From: Methanobrevibacter_A sp964431035
Lineage (GTDB): Archaea; Methanobacteriota; Methanobacteria; Methanobacteriales; Methanobacteriaceae
NCBI GenBank assembly: GCA_964431035.1
Contig: CAYSIF010000010.1
Coordinates: 1 to 38,387, forward strand
Direction of reading: 5' to 3'
DNA: 38,387 nt
Part shown: positions 8,776 to 16,251 of the stretch, in pieces
How the letters are laid out: every line of letters begins with the position of its first letter
How positions within the stretch are numbered: position 1 is the stretch's first letter
Notes under the pieces: generated by a model
Seen by the model: the letters and a program-made list of their open reading frames with translations, nothing else
Database searches by the model: none
What the model was told of the DNA's origin: nothing
Program-made: the position numbers and the translations under genes

Positions 8776-9318
8776 ATGTCAATATACGACTTTGAAGTAG
8801 AAGACCTACAAGGAAACATGGTCTCCCTAAGAGAATACGAAGGAAAAACAATACTAATCGTAAACAGTGCAACCGAATGCGGACTAACACCACAATACAA
8901 CGGACTAGAACCACTATACGAAAAATACAAAGACCAAGGATTCATAATACTCGACTTCCCATGTAACCAATTCAGAGAACAAGCACCAGGAACAAGCGAA
9001 GAAATAGCAAAAACCTGCCAACTAAGATTCAACATACAATACCCAATATTTGCAAAAGTAGATGTAAATGGTGAAAACGAAATACCACTATACACATACC
9101 TCAAAGAACAAAAAGGATTCCAAGGATTCGACCACAGTAAAATGGGATTAATGCTAAGAGGAATATGTAAAGCAATGGACAAAGACTACAAGAAAAACCC
9201 AGACATAAAATGGAACTTCACAAAATTCCTAATAGACAAAGAAGGAAATGTAGTCGAAAGATTTGAACCACCAATAGAAGCAGATAAAATAGAAAAAAAA
9301 TTAGTAGAAATACTCTGA
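8776..9318 (+). CDS. Glutathione peroxidase-family thiol peroxidase
   Basis: Reduces hydroperoxides with a cysteine nucleophile. The peroxidatic Cys is C35 in NSATECGLTPQ, the usual tetrad partners are present as Q69 in the FPCNQF region and W146/N147 in WNFTKFL, and C81 sits where the resolving Cys of thioredoxin-dependent members lies. It is therefore more likely reduced by thioredoxin than by glutathione (inference). Length 180. This family is common in bacteria and eukaryotes but sporadic in methanogens, so transfer from gut bacteria is plausible. The CDF gene starts six bases after its stop, suggesting cotranscription. Confidence 0.9.
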   Translation: MSIYDFEVEDLQGNMVSLREYEGKTILIVNSATECGLTPQYNGLEPLYEKYKDQGFIILDFPCNQFREQAPGTSEEIAKTCQLRFNIQYPIFAKVDVNGENEIPLYTYLKEQKGFQGFDHSKMGLMLRGICKAMDKDYKKNPDIKWNFTKFLIDKEGNVVERFEPPIEADKIEKKLVEIL

Positions 9319-9324
9319 TGACTT

Positions 9325-10428
9325 ATGGATAGAGATCAACGAATAGTAAAAACAAGTATAATAGGAATAATAGTAAACCTAATACTTGTAGCTTTCAAAG
9401 CAACAATAGGAATACTAGTAAACAGTATAGCAATAACATTAGATGCAATAAACAACCTAACTGATGCATTATCCTCAATAATAACAATAATAGGAACAAA
9501 ACTCGCAGGACGAGCACCTGACAAAAAACACCCATTTGGATACGGAAGAATAGAATACTTCTCATCAGTAATAATTGCAATAATAATCCTAATAGCAGGA
9601 CTAACAGCACTACAAGAATCAATACCAAAAATACTAAACCCAGTAGTTGCAAACTATGACTTCATCTCCATATTCATAATAGCAGTAGCTGTAGTAGTTA
9701 AATTCGTACTGGGAAGATATGTAAAAAAAGTAGGAGAAGAAATAAACTCCCAATCACTAATAGCTTCTGGAAGCGACGCACTATTCGACTCAATCCTATC
9801 CCTATCAACAGTAGTAGCAGCAATAATAAGCATAATCTGGCACATAAGCATAGAAGGAATACTAGGAACAATAATAGCAGTAATAATCATAAAAACAGCA
9901 ATAGAAATCCTATCAGAAACAGTAAACAGTATGATAGGAACAAGAGTAGATGAAGAACTAACAGACAAAATAAAAGAAGAAGTATCAGCATTCGACAATG
10001 TACTAGGAGCATACGACTTAACATTACACAATTACGGACCAACACAACTAATGGGATCCATACACATAGAACTACCAGACTCACTAACAGCAAAAGAAAT
10101 ACACGTACTAACAAGAAGAATAGTAATGAAAATATACTCAGACTATGGAATAATACTAACAGTAGGAGTATATGCATCAAATACAGATAATCCACAATAT
10201 GCAGAAATCAAAGAAAAACTACAAAAAATCATAAACGAAAAATCCGAAATATTACAAATGCACGGATTCTATGTTGACGCAGAATTAAACCTAATAACAT
10301 TTGATTTAATAATAGACTTCGATGCAGAAGATCCAAGTGAAATAAAAGATAATGTAGTAAAAGAAATTAGTGAATTATATCCAGAATTCAACTTTGATGC
10401 AATATTAGACAGAGACTTCAGTGAATAA
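9325..10428 (+). CDS. Cation diffusion facilitator, probably Mn-type exporter
   Basis: Proton-coupled efflux of divalent metal across the cell membrane. Six membrane segments occupy roughly residues 8-205, followed by a soluble CDF C-terminal domain and an additional C-terminal stretch to 367. The four metal-site positions read N43 and D47 in TM2 (DAINNLTDALSS) and D150 and D154 in TM5 (GSDALFDS). The Asn-Asp/Asp-Asp pattern is known from manganese exporters such as pneumococcal MntE, whereas zinc exporters carry His in TM5; specificity here is inferred from that. KKHPFGYGRIEY is the usual loop motif. Next to a peroxidase it may serve metal and oxidative balance. Confidence 0.9.
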   Translation: MDRDQRIVKTSIIGIIVNLILVAFKATIGILVNSIAITLDAINNLTDALSSIITIIGTKLAGRAPDKKHPFGYGRIEYFSSVIIAIIILIAGLTALQESIPKILNPVVANYDFISIFIIAVAVVVKFVLGRYVKKVGEEINSQSLIASGSDALFDSILSLSTVVAAIISIIWHISIEGILGTIIAVIIIKTAIEILSETVNSMIGTRVDEELTDKIKEEVSAFDNVLGAYDLTLHNYGPTQLMGSIHIELPDSLTAKEIHVLTRRIVMKIYSDYGIILTVGVYASNTDNPQYAEIKEKLQKIINEKSEILQMHGFYVDAELNLITFDLIIDFDAEDPSEIKDNVVKEISELYPEFNFDAILDRDFSE

Positions 10429-10451
10429 TTAATAAATGGAGATAAAATTAT

Positions 10452-10856
10452 ATGTCAGAAGAAATACTATTTGGAAAAGGAATAGAAAACCCATTTGGAG
10501 AATTCTTTACAGGAAAAAGTTACTTAAACATGCTAGTAACAGAAGGAAATGTAACTGTAGGTAATGTTACATTTGAACCAGAATGCAGAAACAACTGGCA
10601 TATACATCATGCAACAAAAGATGGTGGACAAATACTACTAGTTACAGAAGGTGAAGGCTGGTACCAAGAATATAATGAAAAACCACGTAGATTAAAACCT
10701 GGAGATGTAGTTGTAATACCTGCAAATGTTAAGCATTGGCATGGAGCAAGCAAAAACTCCACTTTCACACACCTGGCCATAGAAGTTCCAGGTGAAAATA
10801 CAAGTAACGAATGGTTAGAACCAGTAAGTGATGAAGAATATAATAAACTAGAATAA
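10452..10856 (+). CDS. Cupin-domain protein
   Basis: Single cupin-2 barrel of 134 residues. Metal-binding cupin motif 1 is NWHIHHATKDGGQILLV and motif 2 includes PGDVVVIPANVKHWHGA, so the His ligands for a metal are retained. The specific activity is unknown; close-looking proteins in gut Firmicutes and Bacteroidetes are often found near AhpD-like or redox genes. It follows the CDF gene by 23 bases, with GGAG before the ATG, and is probably part of the same transcript. Confidence 0.85.
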   Translation: MSEEILFGKGIENPFGEFFTGKSYLNMLVTEGNVTVGNVTFEPECRNNWHIHHATKDGGQILLVTEGEGWYQEYNEKPRRLKPGDVVVIPANVKHWHGASKNSTFTHLAIEVPGENTSNEWLEPVSDEEYNKLE

Positions 10857-10881
10857 TTTATACTACTTGGAGGATTATAAT

Positions 10882-11025
10882 ATGGTTAACTATGAAGAAT
10901 TAAAATATGAAGATTTGGCTAATTTAACTGAGGAAGAACTTAAAAATTTTCCAATGGATATTTACTATAAACTTTGTCAAGAAGACCCAGATCATTTTGT
11001 TACACATGAAGTTGTTATTGAATAA
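10882..11025 (+). CDS. 47-residue acidic small protein, unknown
   Basis: Open frame from ATG 10882 with an excellent GGAGG at 10869-10873 and an eight-base spacer, 25 bases after the cupin gene. The product starts MVNYEELKYEDLANLTEEEL and ends DHFVTHEVVIE; it is acidic, has one Cys, and shows no membrane segment or zinc motif. I do not recognise a family. The strong ribosome site and the clean position at the end of the peroxidase-CDF-cupin run argue that it is translated. Confidence 0.6.
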   Translation: MVNYEELKYEDLANLTEEELKNFPMDIYYKLCQEDPDHFVTHEVVIE

Positions 11026-11040
11026 ATTTTTAATTTATTC
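11020..11040. terminator. Inverted repeat between convergent genes
   Basis: A 21-base near-perfect palindrome of the form GAATAAATT...AATTTATTC overlaps both stop codons. Its T-rich arms could end transcription in both directions. Confidence 0.4.
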
Positions 11041-11325
11041 TTCAAACAATTCATCTAATTTTTTATCAAACTCTTCATCAGTTAAATCATCATCGTTATA
11101 GTCTGTTTCTTCATTAAAATCTTCTTCATAACTTTCATGAGATTGTTTTAAAATTTCCTCACGATTTTCGTTCCAATTTTCCTGAATTTCTTTTTGCAAT
11201 TCCTCATCAGCTTCTATAATTGGACCAGTGTAATCACAGTCATAACATAGCCATCTGCTCCAAACTTGAGGAATTATCCATTTAACCTTTTCAGATCCAC
11301 ATCTTGGACAAATTTTTTTATCCAT
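11035..11325 (-). CDS. Zinc-ribbon acidic protein, unknown
   Basis: Ninety-six residues from the ATG at 11325, starting MDKKICPRCG. I prefer this ATG to the GTG at 11334 because an AAAGGGTGA ribosome site lies just before it and overlaps the GTG. Two CxxC pairs (C6/C9 and C27/C30) around a Trp-rich segment form a zinc ribbon; the rest is a strongly acidic, probably helical tail ending ELFEE. It may bind RNA, polymerase or another protein, but nothing specific can be concluded. It lies 12 bases downstream of the PP-loop gene stop on the same strand and is likely cotranscribed with it. Confidence 0.75.
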   Translation of the reverse strand: MDKKICPRCGSEKVKWIIPQVWSRWLCYDCDYTGPIIEADEELQKEIQENWNENREEILKQSHESYEEDFNEETDYNDDDLTDEEFDKKLDELFEE

Positions 11326-11337
11326 AAAAATCACCCT

Positions 11338-12378
11338 TTATTTTGTTTTATAAAAACTCCAAATTAATTTCAATGCTTCTCCAGGTTCTAATACATTAGA
11401 ACGTGTTTCTCTTAAAATTCTTTGTATACTATATTTTTTCATGTGAGGATTCTTTTTATGTGCCTCGTATAATAATGGGCATCCATATCCTTCAATACTT
11501 TTAATATTATATTTCTTATTTAAACGTTTGTGTTCAGTTTTAGTACTGCTTATTGTTGCAGGTAAATTTAGACGATAAACATTTTCTGCTTGTTTTGTTA
11601 TACATTGTGTACCTGTAGATAACATATCTCCATAGATAACTAATGGAATATTGTGTTTTTGGGAATATTTATTTACTTCTTCTTCAATAACTTTAGAGCA
11701 TCTTCCACATGGGTGGTATGTTCCATTTAGGGAGTTTTCAATTATGTCTCCATAGTCTACTTTGATGTATTGGTGTTTTATGTTTAATGTTTGTGTTATG
11801 TTTTCTATGTTTTCTTTAAATTGTTTTGGAAGTACTATGGTTCCTGGATCTACTGTTATTGCAATTGGATTGAATCCTAGCATTTTTGCTATTATTATGC
11901 TGAAGGTACTGTCTGCTCCTCCTGATAATGCGATTATTGCTTCGTGTTCTTTTTCTTCGTATTTTTTATTTTTTAGGTATTCTTCTAGGTTGAATGTGTA
12001 TATGTTGTTTATTCGGTCGTTTAGTGTTTCTTTAAGGTTTTTTAATGAGTTTTTTGCAATTTCTGGGTTTTCTTTTGTAAAGTCGTTTAGGGTTTCAAGG
12101 GATAGTTGCATTCTGTATTTTTTGGTTATGTAGTCTGGGTAGCTTTCAACGTGTATTGTGTTTATGTTTACTTCTTCTTTGAGTTTTCCTACTACCCATC
12201 CTCCTTTTCCTATTATTGTTGATTTGTCTGGTCGGTCTTTTGTTATTATCCATAGTTCTTTGTTGTCTTCTTTGTATATTGTTTCGTGTATGTTTATTTT
12301 TATATCGTCGTGACCTATTTCTTTTCTTATTTTGTATATTTTTTCAATTAATTCTTTGTTATTAATCAAAAAACTCAT
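11338..12378 (-). CDS. PP-loop superfamily ATPase with N-terminal KH-like segment
   Basis: PP-loop enzymes adenylate a substrate, usually a nucleic-acid base or carboxylate, before sulfur or nitrogen transfer. With the start at 12378 the protein has 346 residues. SGGADS at 152-157 is the PP-motif; residues 55-65 (IIGKGGWVVG) look like a KH-type RNA-binding turn; a CGRC pair follows in the second half, then YGDMLSTGTQ. The combination suggests tRNA modification, but the exact reaction is unknown. The frame stays open for 36 codons further upstream, but that part is A/T-rich and carries a TATA box at 12395-12405 that would place the transcript start close to 12378. Confidence 0.85.
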   Translation of the reverse strand: MSFLINNKELIEKIYKIRKEIGHDDIKINIHETIYKEDNKELWIITKDRPDKSTIIGKGGWVVGKLKEEVNINTIHVESYPDYITKKYRMQLSLETLNDFTKENPEIAKNSLKNLKETLNDRINNIYTFNLEEYLKNKKYEEKEHEAIIALSGGADSTFSIIIAKMLGFNPIAITVDPGTIVLPKQFKENIENITQTLNIKHQYIKVDYGDIIENSLNGTYHPCGRCSKVIEEEVNKYSQKHNIPLVIYGDMLSTGTQCITKQAENVYRLNLPATISSTKTEHKRLNKKYNIKSIEGYGCPLLYEAHKKNPHMKKYSIQRILRETRSNVLEPGEALKLIWSFYKTK

Positions 12379-12394
12379 TCCTTGTATTACTTTT

Positions 12395-12405
12395 CTAAAT
12401 ATAAC
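12395..12405 (-). promoter_or_regulatory. Putative TATA box for PP-loop gene
   Basis: On the minus strand the bases read GTTATATTTAG. The centre is about 22 bases before ATG 12378, which predicts a leaderless or nearly leaderless transcript. This is consistent with the poorly placed SD-like AAGGA that touches the ATG. Confidence 0.4.
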
Positions 12406-12548
12406 TATTGTTAATTTAAGTTTTTTATAATATTTAACAATTTTTACAAAAAAATTAATTCCAATATAAAAAATTACTAATATCATTCTATTCTAAATAA
12501 AAAAGCTAAAACATTGGTAATTTTCATAAAAACAACCAAATAATACTA

Positions 12549-12564
12549 TTTAGGATATCCTAAA
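12549..12564. promoter_or_regulatory. 16-bp perfect palindrome, candidate operator of rubrerythrin
   Basis: TTTAGGATATCCTAAA is a perfect dyad and contains the only G/C-rich core in a gap of 266 bases. It ends about 16 bases before the rubrerythrin TATA box, a suitable place for an activator or repressor dimer. The divergent PP-loop gene could also be affected. Confidence 0.5.
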
Positions 12565-12579
12565 ACCCTCAGTTTATAG

Positions 12580-12593
12580 TAAAGTATATATAC
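12580..12593 (+). promoter_or_regulatory. TATA box of rubrerythrin gene
   Basis: TAAAGTATATATAC: a clear purine-rich BRE-like AAAG followed by TATATATA, about 60 bases before ATG 12645. It predicts a transcript start near 12610-12615 and a leader of about 30 bases. Confidence 0.65.
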
Positions 12594-12644
12594 TCCTACC
12601 ATACAATTATTAATAACCCAAACTATAATGAGGTGAAATATAGT

Positions 12645-13196
12645 ATGGATTACAAAAAACTAAAAGGTACAAAAACCGAAAAAAACCTAGAAGCAGCATT
12701 TGCTGGAGAATCACAAGCAAGAAACAAATACGATTTCTATGCAAGCAAAGCTAAAAAAGACGGATATGTACAATTCCAAAAAATATTTGAAGAAACCGCA
12801 CATAACGAAAAAGAACATGCAAAAATATGGTTCAAATATTTACACGAAGGAGAAATACAAGATACTGAAACAAACCTCATAGATGCAGCAGCAGGAGAAC
12901 ACTACGAATGGACAGAAATGTACAAAGAATTCGCAGACACTGCTGAAGAAGAAGGGTTCGATGAACTAGCACACAAATTTAGAGAAGTAGCAAATATAGA
13001 AAAAGAGCACGAAGAAAGATACAAAAAATTATCAGAAAACATAAAAGAAGATCGTGTATTCAAAAGAGAAGAAGAACAAGAATGGCACTGTCAAAACTGC
13101 GGATATATCTTCAAAGGAAAAGAAGCCCCAGAAGTATGTCCAGTATGCAACCACCCACTAAGCTTCTTCCAAATAAGACAAACAAACTACGAATAA
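12645..13196 (+). CDS. rbr: Rubrerythrin
   Basis: Non-haem di-iron peroxidase that reduces hydrogen peroxide to water in anaerobes. The four-helix di-iron domain carries E22 in AGESQARNKY and the EKEH motif at 55-58, with a second glutamate set in EEEGFDELAHKFREVANIEKEH; a C-terminal rubredoxin domain has WHCQNCGYIF and CPVCNHPLSFF. Total 183 residues, a normal length. I chose ATG 12645 because GAGGTGA at 12630-12636 gives an eight-base spacer and overlaps the alternative GTG at 12633. It is a single gene with its own strong promoter, a palindrome upstream and a hairpin at the end. Confidence 0.96.
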   Translation: MDYKKLKGTKTEKNLEAAFAGESQARNKYDFYASKAKKDGYVQFQKIFEETAHNEKEHAKIWFKYLHEGEIQDTETNLIDAAAGEHYEWTEMYKEFADTAEEEGFDELAHKFREVANIEKEHEERYKKLSENIKEDRVFKREEEQEWHCQNCGYIFKGKEAPEVCPVCNHPLSFFQIRQTNYE

Positions 13197-13229
13197 TTAA
13201 AATTTTAATTATTCACTTTTTTTTATCTT
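13191..13229 (+). terminator. Perfect palindrome plus T-run after rubrerythrin
   Basis: Bases 13191-13214 form a 24-base perfect palindrome (half-site GAATAATTAAAA) that includes the rubrerythrin stop codon. Runs of eight T follow. It lies between convergent genes and may serve both. Confidence 0.55.
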
Positions 13230-13233
13230 TTTT

Positions 13234-13719
13234 TTATTTAAACCGGTTATCAGATTTCTGATGCTTAGCCTTACTATAATTATTTTCAAACCAACCAATT
13301 TTCAAATCACCAACCGTATCTTCATATAACTGAGGAACATAAGGCTTAATATCAATTAAAGGAGTTCCATTAAGAATATCCACATTGGAAACATACAAAA
13401 CATTACCTTCCACTTTATCTAAACAAACAATAGATGAACCAACAGGATTAGGTCTCTTAGGAGATCTTGTTGCAAAAATACCATGGGTATGAGTATCCAT
13501 AAAAGGCTTAACTTCTAAAGAATAACCATCTACCTTATGAAGAAAATATAATAAATTAAGATGTGAAAAACCTTCAATATCTCTTAATCCATCCTGATAC
13601 TTATCTTTTATAACAATTTTACCAACAACTCCTTTAGCACCAGTTGGTTGAATTGGCATTCCCTCAACATCATCAAACTCACTATATAATGTACCAATGG
13701 ACTCAAATTCTATTTTCAT
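13234..13719 (-). CDS. trmO: tRNA (adenine37-N6)-methyltransferase TrmO family
   Basis: TrmO (UPF0066) methylates N6-threonylcarbamoyladenosine at position 37 of tRNA-Thr using S-adenosylmethionine. Length 161, single beta-barrel domain. The signature THTHGIFATRSPKRPNPVGS is present near the middle, with GFSHLNLLYFLH before it and the DILNGTPLIDIKPY motif after it. In archaea the family is widespread, but substrate data are few, so the tRNA assignment is by homology. It converges on rubrerythrin. The start ATG 13719 has no strong SD. Confidence 0.9.
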   Translation of the reverse strand: MKIEFESIGTLYSEFDDVEGMPIQPTGAKGVVGKIVIKDKYQDGLRDIEGFSHLNLLYFLHKVDGYSLEVKPFMDTHTHGIFATRSPKRPNPVGSSIVCLDKVEGNVLYVSNVDILNGTPLIDIKPYVPQLYEDTVGDLKIGWFENNYSKAKHQKSDNRFK

Positions 13720-13765
13720 ATAATCATCATATCATTTTTTTTAATTAAATTTTTTAAAATACCGA

Positions 13766-13780
13766 TTACTTTATAAGTAA
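13766..13780. promoter_or_regulatory. Inverted repeat in the promoter gap before the acyltransferase
   Basis: TTACTT-TAT-AAGTAA, a six-base dyad with a three-base centre, followed by TATA-like strings (AAATATAAATAT). It may be an operator or only chance in A+T-rich DNA; confidence is low. Confidence 0.25.
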
Positions 13781-13881
13781 ATATAAATATTATAAAGATA
13801 TTATATAATAATATTATAAATCATTAAATAATAATTTTTAGTGCATATATATTAAAAAAATAATAGGAGATTTGTACTTTT

Positions 13882-14490
13882 ATGCCAAGTTTTTTCGGAA
13901 GAAAAGAAGAAAATGTTATTGACGCTAATAATCCAGTTTTATTAAAAAACAATATACAAATTGGTGTTAATTATAAACGCTTCAGTAAAAGTCCTGTAAT
14001 TGGAATAAATCCGATAATACGTTCTAATACAATAATATATAATGATGTAGTTATTGGAGATAACTTTAAAACAGGGCATAATGCAGTTATCCGTGAACGC
14101 ACAAGTATTGGAGACAATGTTCTCATAGGTACTAATACATTAATAGAAGGGGAATGTATTATTGGTAATAATGTAAGCATACAATCTAATGTATATATTC
14201 CTAGAAATACTATTATTGAAGATAATGTTTTCATAGGTCCATGTTCATGTTTCACAAATGACCGTTACCCAATACGTGTAGGTTACAAATTAAAAGGACC
14301 ACGTATACGTAAAGGAGCATCTGTAGGAGCAAATACCACATTCTTATCCAATATTGAAGTTGGTGAAGGAGCAATGATAGCAGCTGGAGCTATTGTAACT
14401 CGAAGTGTTCCACCATTCTACTTAGCTATAGGAACACCTGCTAGAATAAAACCACTAGCAGAAAAATTAAGAGTTCCAAACGATATTTAA
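13882..14490 (+). CDS. Hexapeptide-repeat acyltransferase
   Basis: Left-handed beta-helix protein of 202 residues, probably a trimer that transfers an acetyl group to an amino sugar or a related substrate. Repeated hexapeptide units are seen over about residues 30-165: IIYNDVVIGDNF, AVIRERTSIGDNVLIGT, CIIGNNVSI, TIIEDNVFIG, followed by a loop and GASVGANTTFLSNIEVGEGAMIAAGAIV. It resembles WxcM/WbbJ-type N-acetyltransferases of surface-sugar pathways; the substrate is unknown. The first 35 residues are unlike the helix. A GGAGAT site lies upstream. No sugar genes adjoin, but galE is about 2 kb away. Confidence 0.85.
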   Translation: MPSFFGRKEENVIDANNPVLLKNNIQIGVNYKRFSKSPVIGINPIIRSNTIIYNDVVIGDNFKTGHNAVIRERTSIGDNVLIGTNTLIEGECIIGNNVSIQSNVYIPRNTIIEDNVFIGPCSCFTNDRYPIRVGYKLKGPRIRKGASVGANTTFLSNIEVGEGAMIAAGAIVTRSVPPFYLAIGTPARIKPLAEKLRVPNDI

Positions 14491-14588
14491 TTTTTTCACA
14501 AATATTTATAATCATTATTTTACAAATTTTTAATTTAAAAAATTACAAAAAAAGATTTTATTTTTTTAAGAGGAGCTATAGAATTCTT

Positions 14589-14756
14589 ATGATACTTAAA
14601 GACTGGTGTTCATACTGTGGTGAATGTGCTGGAGTATGTCCTAAAAATTTAATCATAGTTAAAGAAGCAGATGTAATATTTAATGAGGAAGAATGTGCAA
14701 AGAATTGTACAACATGTGTAGATGCTTGTCCAATTAATGCAATTGAAAAAGAATAA
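14589..14756 (+). CDS. 2[4Fe-4S] ferredoxin
   Basis: Fifty-five residues with two cluster motifs: C7, C10, C13, C17-Pro and C36, C40, C43, C47-Pro. The second motif has CxxxC in place of CxxC (C36-AKN-C40), a slight deviation. An AAGAGGAG site precedes ATG 14589. It ends 23 bases before the geranylgeranyl reductase gene, so it is the likely electron donor for that enzyme; ferredoxin-dependent reduction is known for the Methanosarcina reductase. Confidence 0.92.
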   Translation: MILKDWCSYCGECAGVCPKNLIIVKEADVIFNEEECAKNCTTCVDACPINAIEKE

Positions 14757-14779
14757 ATTCTTAAGGGAGATAAATTGTT

Positions 14780-15970
14780 ATGATTGAAACTGATGTATTA
14801 GTAGTAGGTTCAGGACCAGCAGGTTCAACAGCAGCAAGATTTGCAGCACAAGAAGGATTAGATGTAATATTAATAGATAAAAAAGAAGCAATAGGTTCAC
14901 CAAAAAGATGTGCTGAAGGAGTAAGTAGACACGGACTCGAAAGAGTAGGTGTAGAAATAAACCCACGTTGGGCAACCCGTAGAATAACAGGTATACGCTT
15001 AACCTCACCAGACGGAACAACAGTATGGTTAACAGAAGACAAACTCCACGAAGTAGCAGATGGATATGTTGTTGAACGTAAAGTATTCGACAAATACCTA
15101 GCTATGGATGCAGGAAGAGCAGGAGCAAAAATATACATCAAAACACTAGCAACTGGATTAAGACGTGATGATGATGGACAATTCATAGTATCCTGTGTAA
15201 GAATGGGAGAAGAATTCGAAATAAAATCAAAAATACTAATTGCTGCAGATGGACCAGAATCCCACATAAGCAGATGGGCAGGACTTAAAAACTCATCAAC
15301 CAAAGTAAAACACATGGAATCTGGTGTACAATACGAAATGTGTAATGTTAAAATACCAAACACAGATGTTCTTGAATTCTACTTTGGAAGTGTCTCCCCT
15401 GGAGGATATGTATGGATATTCCCTAAAGAAGGAGATATTGCAAATGTTGGATTAGCAGTTATTCCAGAAATGGCAGATAAACCAGCAATAGAATATTTAG
15501 ATGATTTCATTGCAAAATCTCCATACTTAAAAGATGCAGAAGCAGTTGAAATGAATGTTGGTGGAGATCCAGTATCTGGTATACACAAAACAATCTCTGG
15601 AGATAATATTCTTATTGTTGGAGATGCAGCAGGAACAGTTAACCCATTAACTGGTGGAGGGATCAGTAGTGGTATGTGTTCTGGAATGTTTGCAGGACAA
15701 GTAGCTGCAAAAGCAATTAAAGATGGAGATTTAAGTGCTAAACGCTTAAAAGAATATGATGAACTTATTGATGAAGAACTTGGTGAAGATGACCGTTTAT
15801 ACTCAAAAGTTCAAGAGTACATGTTAACTTTAAATGATGATGAGTTAAACAAAATCGCTGTTGCTTTCCAAGATGTTGAATTTGATCATTTAAACACTCT
15901 TGAGTTAGTTAAAAAGTTAATTAAAGCTTCACCTAAAGCAGCTCTTAAGTTAGGTAAATTAATTATCTAA
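14780..15970 (+). CDS. Digeranylgeranylglycerophospholipid reductase
   Basis: FAD enzyme that saturates the geranylgeranyl chains of archaeal ether lipids. Length 396. The N-terminal dinucleotide fold has VVGSGPAGSTAA at residues 8-19; the family motif PKRCAEGVSRHGLE follows near 40; the second FAD-binding region is ILIVGDAAGTVNPLTGGGI near residue 275, and the substrate-binding PGGYVWIFP motif is intact. Its ferredoxin lies just upstream in the same direction. The end of the gene is T-rich in third positions, and 281 bases without a gene follow. Confidence 0.95.
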   Translation: MIETDVLVVGSGPAGSTAARFAAQEGLDVILIDKKEAIGSPKRCAEGVSRHGLERVGVEINPRWATRRITGIRLTSPDGTTVWLTEDKLHEVADGYVVERKVFDKYLAMDAGRAGAKIYIKTLATGLRRDDDGQFIVSCVRMGEEFEIKSKILIAADGPESHISRWAGLKNSSTKVKHMESGVQYEMCNVKIPNTDVLEFYFGSVSPGGYVWIFPKEGDIANVGLAVIPEMADKPAIEYLDDFIAKSPYLKDAEAVEMNVGGDPVSGIHKTISGDNILIVGDAAGTVNPLTGGGISSGMCSGMFAGQVAAKAIKDGDLSAKRLKEYDELIDEELGEDDRLYSKVQEYMLTLNDDELNKIAVAFQDVEFDHLNTLELVKKLIKASPKAALKLGKLII

Positions 15971-16251
15971 CTAAACTATTTTTTTTATTTTTTTCATATA
16001 CACTTTAAACTATTTTTCAAATAATTTCAAACTATAATACAAAATAATCAATTTTCCACTTATTTTAAATAATACTTAAACATAAAACTTATCATTTAAT
16101 TAACGATTATTTTAATAATTTAATTTACTAAAACATCACTAATTTTCAAACAATATCAAACCTAAAATAATATAATAAGAATAGAAACATAAATTTAAAA
16201 CAATATAAAAATTTCTACTAAAAAAAATTTTAAGGAGACTCTAAATAAAAC
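15971..16251. other. A+T-rich intergenic gap
   Basis: I see no open frame with a ribosome site. A T-run (15980-15993) just after the reductase stop may end transcription. Near the right end AAGGAG at 16232-16237 is the ribosome site of galE, with a longish 14-base spacer. No convincing hairpin or repeat family is visible. Confidence 0.5.

Noticed and set aside
12379..12486. 36-codon N-terminal extension of the PP-loop protein
   Set aside because: The extension is low-complexity hydrophobic/basic and contains the likely TATA box of the gene.
12549..12564. Palindrome as a mere restriction site
   Set aside because: It contains GATATC, but the dyad extends to 16 bp, which chance alone makes less likely, so I kept it as a candidate operator.
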